64,000 bases of DNA from Hermodice carunculata (lineage: Eukaryota > Annelida > Polychaeta > Eunicida > Amphinomidae): assembly GCA_964020975.1 (NCBI GenBank), contig OZ026630.1, forward strand, positions 67,840,905 through 67,904,904. Reading direction: 5' to 3'. This document shows, one piece after another, positions 1 to 10,104 of this stretch. A program made the translations under genes and the position numbers. Each line of letters begins with the position of its first letter. The first letter of the stretch is position 1. The notes beneath the pieces were generated by a model. That model was not told where the DNA came from. It saw nothing but the letters and a program-made list of their open reading frames with translations, and searched no databases.

Positions 1-492
1 CTGCAATGCTCAATAATTTCCGCTAATCTAATTTTTTATAAAATGTCCGGACGCTTAGAATTATCTAAATGTTAAAATGTGTTGGAATGATAAAGTAGAG
101 ATGAGATTTAATCATTCAATTTTAATTTTAAATCACTGCACAAACAGTACTGTAACTTTTTGTGTACGGTCGGTGGCCCTCGTGTCAGCGGCTTTAATGG
201 GAAACATTCGTATTTAACTGCGATCCTGCTCACTTCCTGTGTTGCCGGGGCAACAGACTGATGCTTCCAGCATGATCAGGGCAGATTTGTATTATATACT
301 ACATAAACATCCATAAATAACATCTTTTCAACCAAAAGAGAGCCCATTTCTAATTATTTTAGGCATCCTTTATGTTTCAAATATATATTTTTACATTTTC
401 TTCAGATTGTTGTGTGTTTCTGTTGTTCATTTTGTTGAGAAAGTACTTTTGACCATGCGAAATACATGGATCTGCAGCTGGCTCCCTCTTTT
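1..492. other. Unassigned AT-rich intergenic sequence
   Basis: No open frame with splice signals and no recognisable repeat unit were seen here. The sequence is AT-rich and of ordinary complexity. Confidence 0.4.
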
Positions 493-704
493 GCTCAATA
501 GGTTTTAGAGTAGGACCGCATTTAGATATGAATACATCCTATTGCAGTTAATAAATTATGGGATGGTCTGGAGCTCTCCATTCATATGGAGGTCTCCAGC
601 TCAATAGGTTTTAGAGTAGGACCGCATTTAGATATGAATACATCCTATTGCGGTTAATAAATTATGGGATGGTCTGGAGCTCTCCATTCATATGGAGGTC
701 TCCA
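493..704. repeat. 106-bp direct tandem duplication
   Basis: Two consecutive copies (493-598 and 599-704) begin with GCTCAATAGGTTTTAGAG. The only difference I see is one base in the ATTGCAGTTAAT versus ATTGCGGTTAAT segment. Such similarity suggests a recent duplication. The second copy forms the left arm of the inverted repeat that ends at 727. Confidence 0.85.
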
Positions 705-727
705 GTCCAGACCATAATTTATTAACC
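652..727. repeat. Inverted repeat (hairpin)
   Basis: The left arm GGTTAATAAATTATGG (652-667) is exactly complementary to CCATAATTTATTAACC (712-727). A further GGTCTGGA (671-678) pairs with TCCAGACC (706-713), and the left arm carries about five extra bases. The shape is that of a small foldback element or MITE end. No transposase or target duplication was identified. Confidence 0.75.
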
Positions 728-1276
728 TCACATGTTAAATTATTACGTGTTTGTTTTTTCTTATTCTATTATATAATGGAGGTTATATGCGGTTACAAGA
801 TATAGGCCTTCATATGTTTCGTGTATTCGTCAAAGTAAGAAATCTCAAATCTTGAAATGACCCGCTTTAAATACGTGTAGTGCGCATGCGTACTACGTAG
901 ACGGACATTTTCACACGGAGGTCAGAATATCACGGTAGGCCTACACCGGCTGGGAGGTGGAGGGGATTTAAGGGTTATCACATGGCTAAATCAGTACCAG
1001 TATCCTAAATGTAGTACTAAAACTGTCCTCATATTGAATTTTTATACTCCCACCCCCACCCCGGCAACGAAGTGGAAAAAAAAAGGCGGGGGGGGGGGGG
1101 GAGAGTATCCTGGTTTCACCATGTCCATGTCCGTCCGTCCGTCCGTCTGCAGACGTCTTCACACTTTGTATGGTTATTCTCTGTCACTAAAGGGTGTGTC
1201 ATGAAACAACGATGACCTTCAGATATATAGGTCAAGGTCACAGCAGGCACACATAGACATTATCTTGTCCGGACTC
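728..1276. other. Intergenic: palindromic CG-rich site, poly-G run, CCGT microrepeat
   Basis: No gene was seen. At 876-895 an almost perfect palindrome is centred on TGCGCATGCG, which resembles the NRF1 binding consensus. A run of about 14 G lies near 1087-1100 and a CCGT microrepeat near 1130-1146. From about 1163 the sequence matches a dispersed repeat that recurs just beyond the far end of the neighbouring transposon. Confidence 0.45.
1163..1206 (+). repeat. Dispersed repeat, copy A
   Basis: The segment starting ACTTTGTATGGTTATTCTCT is nearly identical to 7675-7718. The two copies have the same orientation and lie on either side of the piggyBac-type element. The family is unknown. It is probably an older repeat array into which the transposon inserted. 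Confidence 0.7.
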
Positions 1277-2577
1277 TTAACCCTTTACTGCCTGTCACGA
1301 ATTGCCCATTTTACCAAATTTCACCTACAGAATTTAATTAAGATGATTTATTGAAAAAAATATAAAAAATTGACTGCACAAAGTATATATCATTTTAAAG
1401 CTTTGGTGATGGGGCTTTTATGAGTTATAGCCATCATCTTAATTTGAGGTCATTTCAAGGTCATCTGGTGACCTGAATATAGGACACGGATACAATAATA
1501 ACCAACATTTGCATTAAATTTAAACCTTTTTTATTCCCCAAGACCCAAAATATATTCAAGATAACCATATTTCTGGCTCTGATAGCTGAAATAGACCTGA
1601 ACCTGTAAATTGAAGCAAAAAAATATGGTACTAACATATTTCCATTGTTGACCTTGGCCTTTCCAACCACAATGATAAGCGCATTATGTGTGTTCATGCC
1701 GGTAAAATCGCAGTATATGATACATATTTATGATACAAATTATAATGTTGTGCTAGCTATAAGCCTGCATGCTTGCATTACAAATACTTCATCAATGCTA
1801 ATTTACAGGTCAGAAAATAGTGTGGCATATAGTTTTATGAAACACTAATGTTCAAGGGCATTTCAAGGTCAAAGGGTACAATGATATGACAACATAAATA
1901 TATGCCATTGTCAAATGTGCCATGACATTACATACAACGTTGCTGTATATTTTCTATGCAGTTAACCTCTGGCTCCTTAGCAGGGACACATGTCAATTTT
2001 AACACAATAAATGTATAATTATTCACACTTGACTGCCAGCAAAGTAAAATAAAATGCATTACCATATATGATAATCTGAATTGTGCTTCCACACAGAGAT
2101 AAAAACGTGCTCATAGTGTAAAAGGTCACATATTTGGGCTGGGACCCCGAGATTTATCATACTGGTTGGAGGAAAATGAAGCAATAGTACAAAACATACA
2201 CCAAAAGTGGGTAAAATATCATCCTGTATGTTTAGTATAATAATTTAAACTATAATTGCCATGATCAAATAAATATTCTATGTTTGAGGGGGGGGGGGGG
2301 GAAGGAACTATCAATAAATATATATGGGGCGAGGGTAATGGAATGGCGGGAGGTGGATAGACAACTGTCTTCACCTATCGCCAGCATATGTTATGTGCCA
2401 TTGCTGTCCATGCATGAGAACATGCTACTCTGAAGAAAAAAAAAAAAAAGAGCTAAATCATGTTCATTATGTTCACTTGTACATTACTTGCTATAGCCCA
2501 CACCCATCTACTCTAGATAAAGCAGGCAAATGCATGTCCATTCAGTTCTTATTCCCATGTTGAAATTGTGTCCCTGT

Positions 2578-2903
2578 TCAGTGTCGCTTGTTGTTAAATT
2601 CGGCTGAGTGCCAACGGGCAAAACAATTTCTGTCCAGCTTCACACACAGATAGACTTTGACACACACTGCAATGCTGCACCTCCAGCTGGTCTTCACTTG
2701 TTTGGGTTTCCCACTTGCCTCCCTCTGTGTAAGGAAGCAAACCCGACAGTTGAACCTCCCATCAACAGCCACAGGTACATGTGCTGTGAGGTAGCTTTGG
2801 TGTGGTGGGAATACTGCCTTGTCAAAGGTTGGCACCTCCTCTGTGTCTTCAATCCCAGACAACTGCCTCACAAGCTCCTCCCTGAACTCCAGGTGACTAT
2901 ACT
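2578..2903 (-). CDS. piggyBac-like transposase, C-terminal zinc-ribbon exon
   Basis: This terminal exon enters in phase 1 (YSHLEFREELVRQL). It carries a Cys-rich tail with CRVC, WRCSIAVC, YLCVKLDRNC and RWH, then a stop. The spacing fits the zinc-ribbon found at the C-terminus of PGBD transposases. Confidence 0.88.
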
Positions 2904-5900
2904 CTACAAAGTGTGACAAATACACATTCCATTATAATGATTATCTCCCAAAGCAGTAACATATTCCTACAAATAAAACATTAAACTCAGGGTCAGTCTG
3001 CAACTTTGAGCAACATGATACCAGTAATATAAAAATCCTATCCACCTGATTCCTGAAAGATTTCCTCATTTAACAGAATTTTTTTCATTAGTTTGAGTTA
3101 TCTGTTTAGGCTATAAGTAAATTTTTTTCTGACAGAGACTGAGATTACTGAAGGTCTGGCAAAATCTTGGACATTTTAACCTAAAAAATGCTTCTGATTA
3201 CAACTACAACTTACTTCCCACATTAGAAATTAATTCAATAGAGCATGTTATTCACAATATGTAGGATGTTGTATATTAACAAAAAAAATTTAGTATGAGA
3301 TTTATGGATAACATATTTAAATAACACATTTTTGTAATTTTCTTTTTTTAAAGTTACAATGTAGAAATTTGTTTGTAACCTGATATGATTTTTTTGCTGT
3401 TTCTATGTAATGACTTACGTGCGCTCCGCTGGAGCTCTGGAACCTCTGGATGCAGATTCCTCCATGCCTGAAAGAGCAGATAGCTATTTAGCACTGCAAC
3501 ATCAACCATGTGGAAGAACGAAGTCTTCCACCACCTCATTGACTTCATTAGCAAGTTGTATGAGGTTAGCAGCTGGTCGGATTTGTCTACTCCACCCATG
3601 TACTGGTTGTAGTCATGAATAACTGCCGGTCTCTCACCAACCTTGTGCGCCACTCCTCCCCAACTTTGACACGGCGACGTACCCACTTCGCCTCGGTAGC
3701 CTTATGGGCTGAAGAACAAATGGTGACCACCTATATGTAAAAGGAAGAAGGGGGAGATAACTTTAAGTTGCAACTTGCAACCACAATTAAAAAAACTGTG
3801 ATTTGCTTTCTTAATGAATGAGAGTACAATAGTTAATTTTAGATAATATGGTGGAATCAAATATCTACTTTTTTCTTACGTTACAAAAATGAGACACTGC
3901 TGAATCTACATGTCAATTTCAATACATGGTGAATAAAAATTCAAAAAATATATACAGTGTATAATGTTTCTCATCAGATGTCTTAATATTTGGCATATTG
4001 AATTGGGTTTTCAATATATTCATGTGAATGTCCAACTCACTTTGTTGTCCTTCCACTGCAGGTATAACACCTTTCCCTGCCTAACGAAGCGCATATTCCC
4101 CTGCTCTGACTTGTTCTTCCACTCTACACCTTTCAATATATCAGGGAAGTGCCGCCTGTTGACCATTGAAGTACCACAGGAGAGAAATCCAGTTCTATAT
4201 AACTCTTCAATCAGAAACGTGGAAGTAAAGAAGTTGTCGAAGTACACCCTATGAAAAGAAAGTAATCTGAATTCATATACATGTACATGTACAATGTATA
4301 TATACAAGCAACACTGAGTTTGACTGGCTGCACCAAAATTAAACACTTGAAGATTACTTACTATGAAGATATTTCATTCTGTGAGTACTTTTTCCAATTA
4401 GTGATCCAGTTGTCTTCTCAACACAAATATTATGGGCTAATACCCTTAGGACCCATTCTTACCAGGGTCATGGGTGTACATGTATAACTAACTTCATTTG
4501 GCCAGTATTACCTTGAAATTATATGTATGCGAAGGTCTGGGAATAATGATCTCATCCAAAGCCCTAGTGAGATACTTTCACCACACAAGTTTCATGGAAG
4601 TACCTCAGTTTGTTAAAAAGTTATGGCATCCACAAAGTGCACGGACACACAGACATGACATCAATACATACACCCTTCAACTGAATGGGCTAAGGAGGTA
4701 AAAATGTTTCTTCACACAAGACTTATATTACGTGAAATGTATTATGTCCAGTTTCATGCTTAAGTACATTGTATGTTTTACTAGGAGTACGCAATAACAT
4801 TCACTGAACACTATGTCATGCTGTTGTGGCATTTTCCACATACATGTACACTTATACATACCGGTAGCCTTGGTGTTGCAGATGTTGACAAAGACCTGTG
4901 ACTACATCAAACCCCAGGCCATGTTCACTAAGATTGTTGCGTCTTCCTGTGTATACACTGAAATTGATTGAAAAGTGTCAAGCCAGTTTGAATATCATGC
5001 CTACATATGTATACATGAAATTCTTGTAAACATTTTATCCAACATGTAGTTTACAAACAAGGAAAACATTAACAAACACATGAACATGTTCAACTTGAAT
5101 ACCAATCACTAACACTTGTCACATACCTTGCCATGCAATTATATTTTCCTCTGACACATCTGCATGCAGAATTTCCCCAGAACATCTTGACAGTGTAAAG
5201 AGATTACTAGATTTAACCAAAACTGAGCAAATTTCAAGATTTACAATCCTATTCTGCTATAGTTTATAAGGGAAGCCAAAGCCACAGCCCAACAATGTAG
5301 AAAGCTGTAGGGAGGACCCTGCACTGTGTACAAATTTCATTTTTTGGTTTGCGGGTTGAGATTTGCCATGGGAAAATGATACAGACTCACTTTGAAACCT
5401 TCCATTCATGAATAAAATTAGGAATATAGTAATAAGAGGCCCATAAAAACTAATAACACATGGGGATTTAACTGTTACATCTGATTGGCAATATACTTAC
5501 CTAGGTGTAGGATGAGGGATCTCCAACTAGTAGCCACCACGTTATGCATATCAACAGATTAACAGTCCACAATAAACACCAGCATCCCTTGGTTCAAAAT
5601 AAACAAACAAATGCAATAACATGCATCTTATTATATGCTTGTAAAACAACTCTCTTGTCCAATACATTACTCCATAACCATCAATATGTAAATAAATTAT
5701 AGAACTCTAACATGTATAACATATTTTGTAACAAGCAATAGTAACATGAACACGTTGAATACTAAACACAACCAAAGTTACACAAGCAATACCTTCTCTA
5801 ACATTTCAAAATGGATTTTCAAGTTTGTAACAGCTGATTCATTTCAATGGAGGGCATTTTATTGCTTCTTTCAGTCTAACTCCTGTCTGTGTATAACTAA

Positions 5901-7395
5901 ATAGTAGTTTCAATTTTTTCTCTGTGCTAATTGTACTCACTCAAAGTTCAAAGTGAATCCTGTCTTGGCTTCACATAGGCACCACAGTTTGAAGCCAAAT
6001 CTAGTTGGTTTATTCGGTACAAACTGCCGTATGCCTGAACGACCTTTGGACTTTACCATCCTCTCATCGACAGATAACTCTGCTGCTGGCTGATAAAGCT
6101 CCTTGCATTTCATCTTCATGTGATCAATCAAAGGCCTAATTTTGGTCAGCCTGTCATCCTGGTTTATCTGACTAGGATCAGATACATGCAGCATCCCAAG
6201 CAGTGCCTTAAATCTGCAACACACAGACAACCATATCATATGTACATGTATATTGTTGATATAATTATTGTGTCATAATGCTACACACAGAGCACAGTAT
6301 CATCAAATGCTAACTAGTAACACCATCATTGTGTCATAGAAAAAAAATTATGTTTCATGGAACCATGAAAGCAGATGCAGAGTAATAGAATTATATAGTT
6401 CAGTATATGTATAGGTGGAAAAGATATTTGACAAAATGTTAAATGAACATGAAATGAGTCAACAGTCCACAGAATTGACAGGTTCAGGTGTTTTTTTTTT
6501 GTTTTTTTGTTTTTTTTTGGGGGGGGGGGGGGGGTGCAGATAAATGGTCATTTACCTCTCTGTTAACATATTATGCTGAGCCTTTAGCCATGCAATAATT
6601 GGAATTTACTGATTCAGGTGCAAGAAGGAAATTGTTTTTTGTTTGTTTGTTTTTTTCGGGGGTGGGGGTGGGGGTGGTGGAGAGGTAAATAGTCATTACC
6701 TCTCTCTTGACATGAAACGCCATGCCCATAAACCATGGTACAGAGTGCTTGTGGACCAATCTCTGTTGCATCACTGTAGCCCTTGAAGTTGAATGTCCTG
6801 TAAAAAAAATGTGACTCTTTTGACCATATTTACAGGTAAAAAAGATTGATAGTATTTTACATCACTAGTGGTCAATAAATACATGGAACCACATACCCTA
6901 GTTATTCTGATGACCTCAGTTGTTGCACCAAATGTGTCAAACGTAAATGCGATGAGTGTGCTTTATGAAGCTGCAGATCTCAATAGGGGGCGTCACTCCA
7001 TTATCGCCCACTTTGCTGCTGATCGTGACTTCAATACTTTAGGTTTATTCAAACAAAAACCACAAACAAACCACAGACACTTTCACTTATCACTAATTTT
7101 TACATATTAGTCAGGTATATTTGGTGGGCAGTATGCAAAAAAGCCTCTCAACGTACCTGTGTTCTGATGCACGTTGATCGTGGTTTGGGCTCCTGCTTTT
7201 ATCTGTTGCCGCTACCATTTCCTCATCACTAGACTCGTTATTTTCATCACTCCCGGCCATTAACTCACAGTCTAGAACATCCTCTTCGTCACTGGACATT
7301 CCATCGTCAGATTCAGGAAGTTGGAATCCAGTAAGGAATAGGCACCTCGCTCTGTCAACTGCCTGACGCACGGGGCGATCTGAGGGGGCCGCCAT
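2578..7395 (-). CDS. piggyBac-like transposase (PGBD type), intron-bearing
   Basis: This gene encodes a DDD transposase that would cut and paste the surrounding element at TTAA. Supported exons, in coding order, are 7395-7157, possibly 6797-6700, then 6213-5941, 4957-4862, 4248-4041, 3730-3419 and 2903-2578. From 6213 onward, every junction has GT-AG signals and compatible phases. The N-terminus is acidic and serine-rich. The catalytic aspartates appear in order in LSVDERM, VYFDNFFTS and YMGGVDKSDQ, matching the piggyBac triad. The C-terminus is a Cys/His-rich zinc-ribbon-like domain typical of PGBD proteins. About 100 residues normally found between the N-terminus and the first catalytic block were not located. 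Within 3730-3419 the reading frame shifts between the start of the exon and the MGGVD motif, so the copy is probably inactive. The gene could instead be a domesticated PGBD, but the intact transposon ends argue against that. Confidence 0.88.
3419..3730 (-). CDS. piggyBac-like transposase, third catalytic exon (frame-broken)
   Basis: The start VVTICSSAHKATEAKWVRRR is in the frame required by the previous exon. The later RPAVIHDYNQYMGGVDKSDQ block, with the third catalytic Asp, is in a different frame, so a frameshift lies between them. The exon ends with a strong donor, GCAC|GTAAGT, in phase 1. Confidence 0.88.
4041..4248 (-). CDS. piggyBac-like transposase, second catalytic exon
   Basis: The exon starts after ATAG and ends AAA|GTGAGT in phase 0. 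It encodes VYFDNFFTSTFLIEEL, with the second catalytic Asp, then GTSMVNRRHFPDIL and a basic tail ending QWKDNK. Confidence 0.92.
4862..4957 (-). CDS. piggyBac-like transposase exon (VYTGR...GYR)
   Basis: This short 96-nt exon has splice signals CAG at the start and GTATG at the end and phase 2 at both ends. It encodes VYTGRRNNLSEHGLGFDVVT and ends in QHQGYR. This is the iYtG ... glG..vV segment that lies between the first and second catalytic motifs in piggyBac proteins. Confidence 0.88.
5941..6213 (-). CDS. piggyBac-like transposase, first catalytic exon
   Basis: The 273-nt exon is in phase 2 at both ends. It contains FKALLGMLH, the DDRLTKIRPLIDHM block, LSVDERMVKSKGR with the first catalytic Asp, and NKPTRFGFKLWCLCE. 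All are hallmark piggyBac transposase blocks in the right order. Confidence 0.92.
6700..6797 (-). CDS. Possible second transposase exon
   Basis: Flanked by TTACAG and GTAATG, this segment is open in the phase required by the first exon and begins RTFNFKGYSD. Its exit phase does not match the next exon. Part of its 3' end is duplicated near 6552-6570. It may not be a true exon, or another exon may be missing. Confidence 0.3.
7157..7395 (-). CDS. piggyBac-like transposase, N-terminal exon
   Basis: This exon starts at ATG (7393-7395) and begins MAAPSDRPVRQAV. It contains two acidic clusters (ESDDGMSSDEED and NNESSDEEM), as is usual for piggyBac N-termini. It ends at a good donor, CAG|GTACGT, in phase 2. 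An upstream in-frame extension exists, but the Ala-rich start fits better. Confidence 0.75.
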
Positions 7396-7643
7396 GTTTG
7401 CGGAAATAAACGGTTGCGATGGTGCGTCACGTGATACTTTATTTACTTTCGAAAAATTGTTATTTTTCTTAATTACATGCAATTTCAGATGGACTTGAAG
7501 AACGAAACATGTAGAACTAGGCTAGAGAGAAAAAATAAGGATTCTTTTTCATTGTTCTGGGTCCAATTTGACCTCTCAACCTGGGGTCAAAGTAATCGTT
7601 CACTGGTGAACGATTTTGATAGGCGCAGGCAGGAAAGGGTTAA

Positions 7644-8610
7644 CTCCTTATGATTAATGCAGGATCTTCTAGAAACTTTGTATGGTTATTCTCTTTTACT
7701 AAAGGGTGTGTTATGAACTATAAATGTGACTTTGTTGCTCTTGACTCATTTATTAATTAGGCCTATTATCCACTTTGTTCAAACCTTTGACGGGAACATG
7801 AGGGTACCTGTATTTTCCTTCTTTTTTGAAGGTAAAATAAAAATGACATGTCTGTTTAAAAGCAACAGTTTTTTGTTTTTTTTTTGTTCTGAGCTGAAGG
7901 TTATGGAAAACATTGAGGCACAATGGGCATGTGCGGGGGGGGGGGGGGGGGGAGGAGGATATCCAGTAATGGCAGTATGCCTTTCGGCTACTGCTTCTAG
8001 TTAGTCCTGTAGACTGTAGTACACAGGGTCTTTGAAGGGAAATACCGACGCCAAAATATGGGAGGATACTGGAGCTGTCCAATTAGAACATGTCATGGAT
8101 AATGTTACGCTAGCAACAGCCAGTATCTTCCTGATGGAAATACAATCACCCCATTCAAAAAACATTAGAACTAGAAGTCAGTGTATCTATCCCTCATGAT
8201 CTATATTATTTGCGTAAACAGCGACTCTAATGACATTATGCGCAAAGACTCATGTTGCAAGGGTGCATGCCGCGCAAGATGCATGACCTGACAGGAGAGT
8301 GGTGTAGGCCTATCTCTTCCTGAAGGGAATGTGGGCTTTTTCTTTATTATGTTTGGGTGCCAACCCAGACTTTTTTTTTCCTCAGATTCTATGTTTATGT
8401 CTGGATGCGAACACAGGCATTTTGTTTTTCTAAGAATTCTTATTTCTTTCTTTCTTTCCGACTAAATAAGTCCAGAGTTTTTTTCCATTCACTATAATTA
8501 TAAAAACCACCAAACTTGCCATGGTGACTGACCTGCCAGTGAAATTTAACACCTGGTTTGCAATAGCCATGATATTTAAAATTATGCAACTTAGGAGCAT
8601 TTAAAATTTT
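7644..8610. other. Intergenic: repeat copy B, homopolymer runs
   Basis: Dispersed repeat copy B lies at 7675-7718 (partner 1163-1206). A run of about 18 G sits at 7936-7953. No supported gene was found. A small CCGT-free, AT-rich stretch leads into the tandem array. Confidence 0.5.
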
Positions 8611-8614
8611 AAAA

Positions 8615-10060
8615 GCTCAATATCTTCCAAACTACTGCAGATAGACACAAAATTTCAATGTGCTTATATAGGTTTCTGACACCTGCCAATATGCACCCTA
8701 TTCAAAAGTCCCTGCCATTTTTGGAATATTGCTGACCTCTGGTGGCAGAAACCACAATGAGGCTGCGGGGAACACCAGTTCAATTCCCCGTTCACTTGCA
8801 TGTTAAAATTCCTTACTTTGCTAGCACCAAATTAAATCTTTGAATACCTTAAAAAAAAAAAAAGTTGAATATCTCCAAAACTATAATAGATAGGGGTGCC
8901 GTTCCAACTTCAGTTTACAGGTTTGTGGCAAAGTTAAATCCAATGAAGCATGAACCAAAGCTATAAAATTTTAATTTATGCAAATTACAGGTATTGACAA
9001 ATGTCACAGCGGAATATCTCCAAAACTATTATAGATAGAGGTGCCATTCCAACTCTAATTTGTAGGTTTGTGGCAAAGTCTCATCCAATGAACCATGAAT
9101 CAAGGCTGTAGGAAATTATTTTTGCAAATTAGGTGAATATGCAAAATTTAAAATCTTGAATAGCTTCAAAACTATTTTAGATAGAGGTGTCATTCCAACT
9201 TCAATTTATGGGTTTGTGACACAGCCACATCAAATGAACCATGAACCCAAGCTGTAGAATTTTAATTTATGCAAATTAGATGAATATGCAAAATTTAAAC
9301 CTTGAATAGCTTCAAAAGTATTATAGATGGAGGTGTCATTCCAACTTCAATTTGTATGTTTGTGCTGCATCCAATGAACCAAAGTTGTAAAATTTTAATT
9401 TATGCACATAAGGTGAATACACAAAATTTAAATCTTGCATTTACTTCAAAACTATTAAACACAGTAGTGCGATTCATACGTCAGTTTGTACGTTTGTGAC
9501 ATAGCCACATCTAATGAACCATGAACCAAAGTTGTACAATTTTAATTTATGCAAATTAGGTGAATACACAAAATTTATACCTTGAATAGCTTCACAACTA
9601 TTATAGATAGCAGTGTCACTTCAACTTTACTTTACAGGTTTGTGATATAGGTGCATCCAATGAACCATGAACTAAAGTTATAGAATTTTAATTTATGCAG
9701 GTAAAACGAATACATGAAATTTAAATCTTGAATACCTTCAAAACTATTATACACAGAGAGAGGTACCATTCCTACTTCAATTTGAAGGTTTGTGACATAA
9801 CCGCATCCAATGAACCATGTACCAAAGTTGTAAACTTTTAATTTATGCAAATTAGACAAATACACAAAAGAAAGATCTTGAATAGCTTCAAAAACTAGCA
9901 TAAAAAGTGGTGTTATTCAAACTTCAGTTTCATAAATTTGTGGCATGGCCACATCCAATGAACCAAGAACCAAAATTGTAGCATTTTAATTTATGTAAAT
10001 TAGACTACTATACAAATTTAGATCATGTTGAACAATGGTAAAGGGTGCCATTTCAAACTG
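8615..10060 (+). repeat. Tandem array of a ~145-bp unit (about nine copies)
   Basis: The signature CTTCAAAACTATTATAGATAG recurs at about 8867, 9012, 9157, 9302, 9440, 9586, 9729 and 9878 with diverged flanking copies. Each unit also carries a TTCCAACTTCAATTT block, ATCCAATGAACCATGAACCA and TTTAATTTATGCAAATTAG. Copies are clearly degenerate. Homologous arrays occur at 60440-61110 and, inverted, near 63115-63310. The array is followed at once by a short perfect hairpin, an arrangement known from pearl and Helentron-type elements. Confidence 0.9.
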
Positions 10061-10082
10061 TTCTCATTTTAAAGGCACAGAC

Positions 10083-10104
10083 AGATTTGCTGTGAAGCAA
10101 ATCT
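10083..10104 (+). repeat. Terminal hairpin of the tandem-array element
   Basis: AGATTTGCT (10083-10091) and AGCAAATCT (10096-10104) pair perfectly around the tetraloop GTGA. The same stem sequence with another loop occurs at 63039-63060 next to inverted copies of the array, so it belongs to the element. Short subterminal hairpins are typical of Helitron/Helentron 3' ends. Confidence 0.75.

Larger units (their letters stand above)
1277..7643 (-). mobile_element. piggyBac-type DNA transposon, apparently end-to-end complete
   Basis: TTAA at 1277-1280 and TTAA at 7640-7643 form the target-site duplication that is diagnostic of piggyBac. The left end reads CCCTTTACTGCCTG (1281-1294). The right end, as reverse complement, reads CCCTTTCCTGCCTG, so 13 of 14 bases match. 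Inside, on the - strand, lies a multi-exon transposase gene (see 2578-7395). Introns and microsatellite-like G/T runs (for example 6490-6535) account for the length of about 6.36 kb, which is long for this superfamily. Because the ends match so well, insertion may be fairly recent. The coding part shows at least one frame break, so autonomy is doubtful. Confidence 0.93.
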
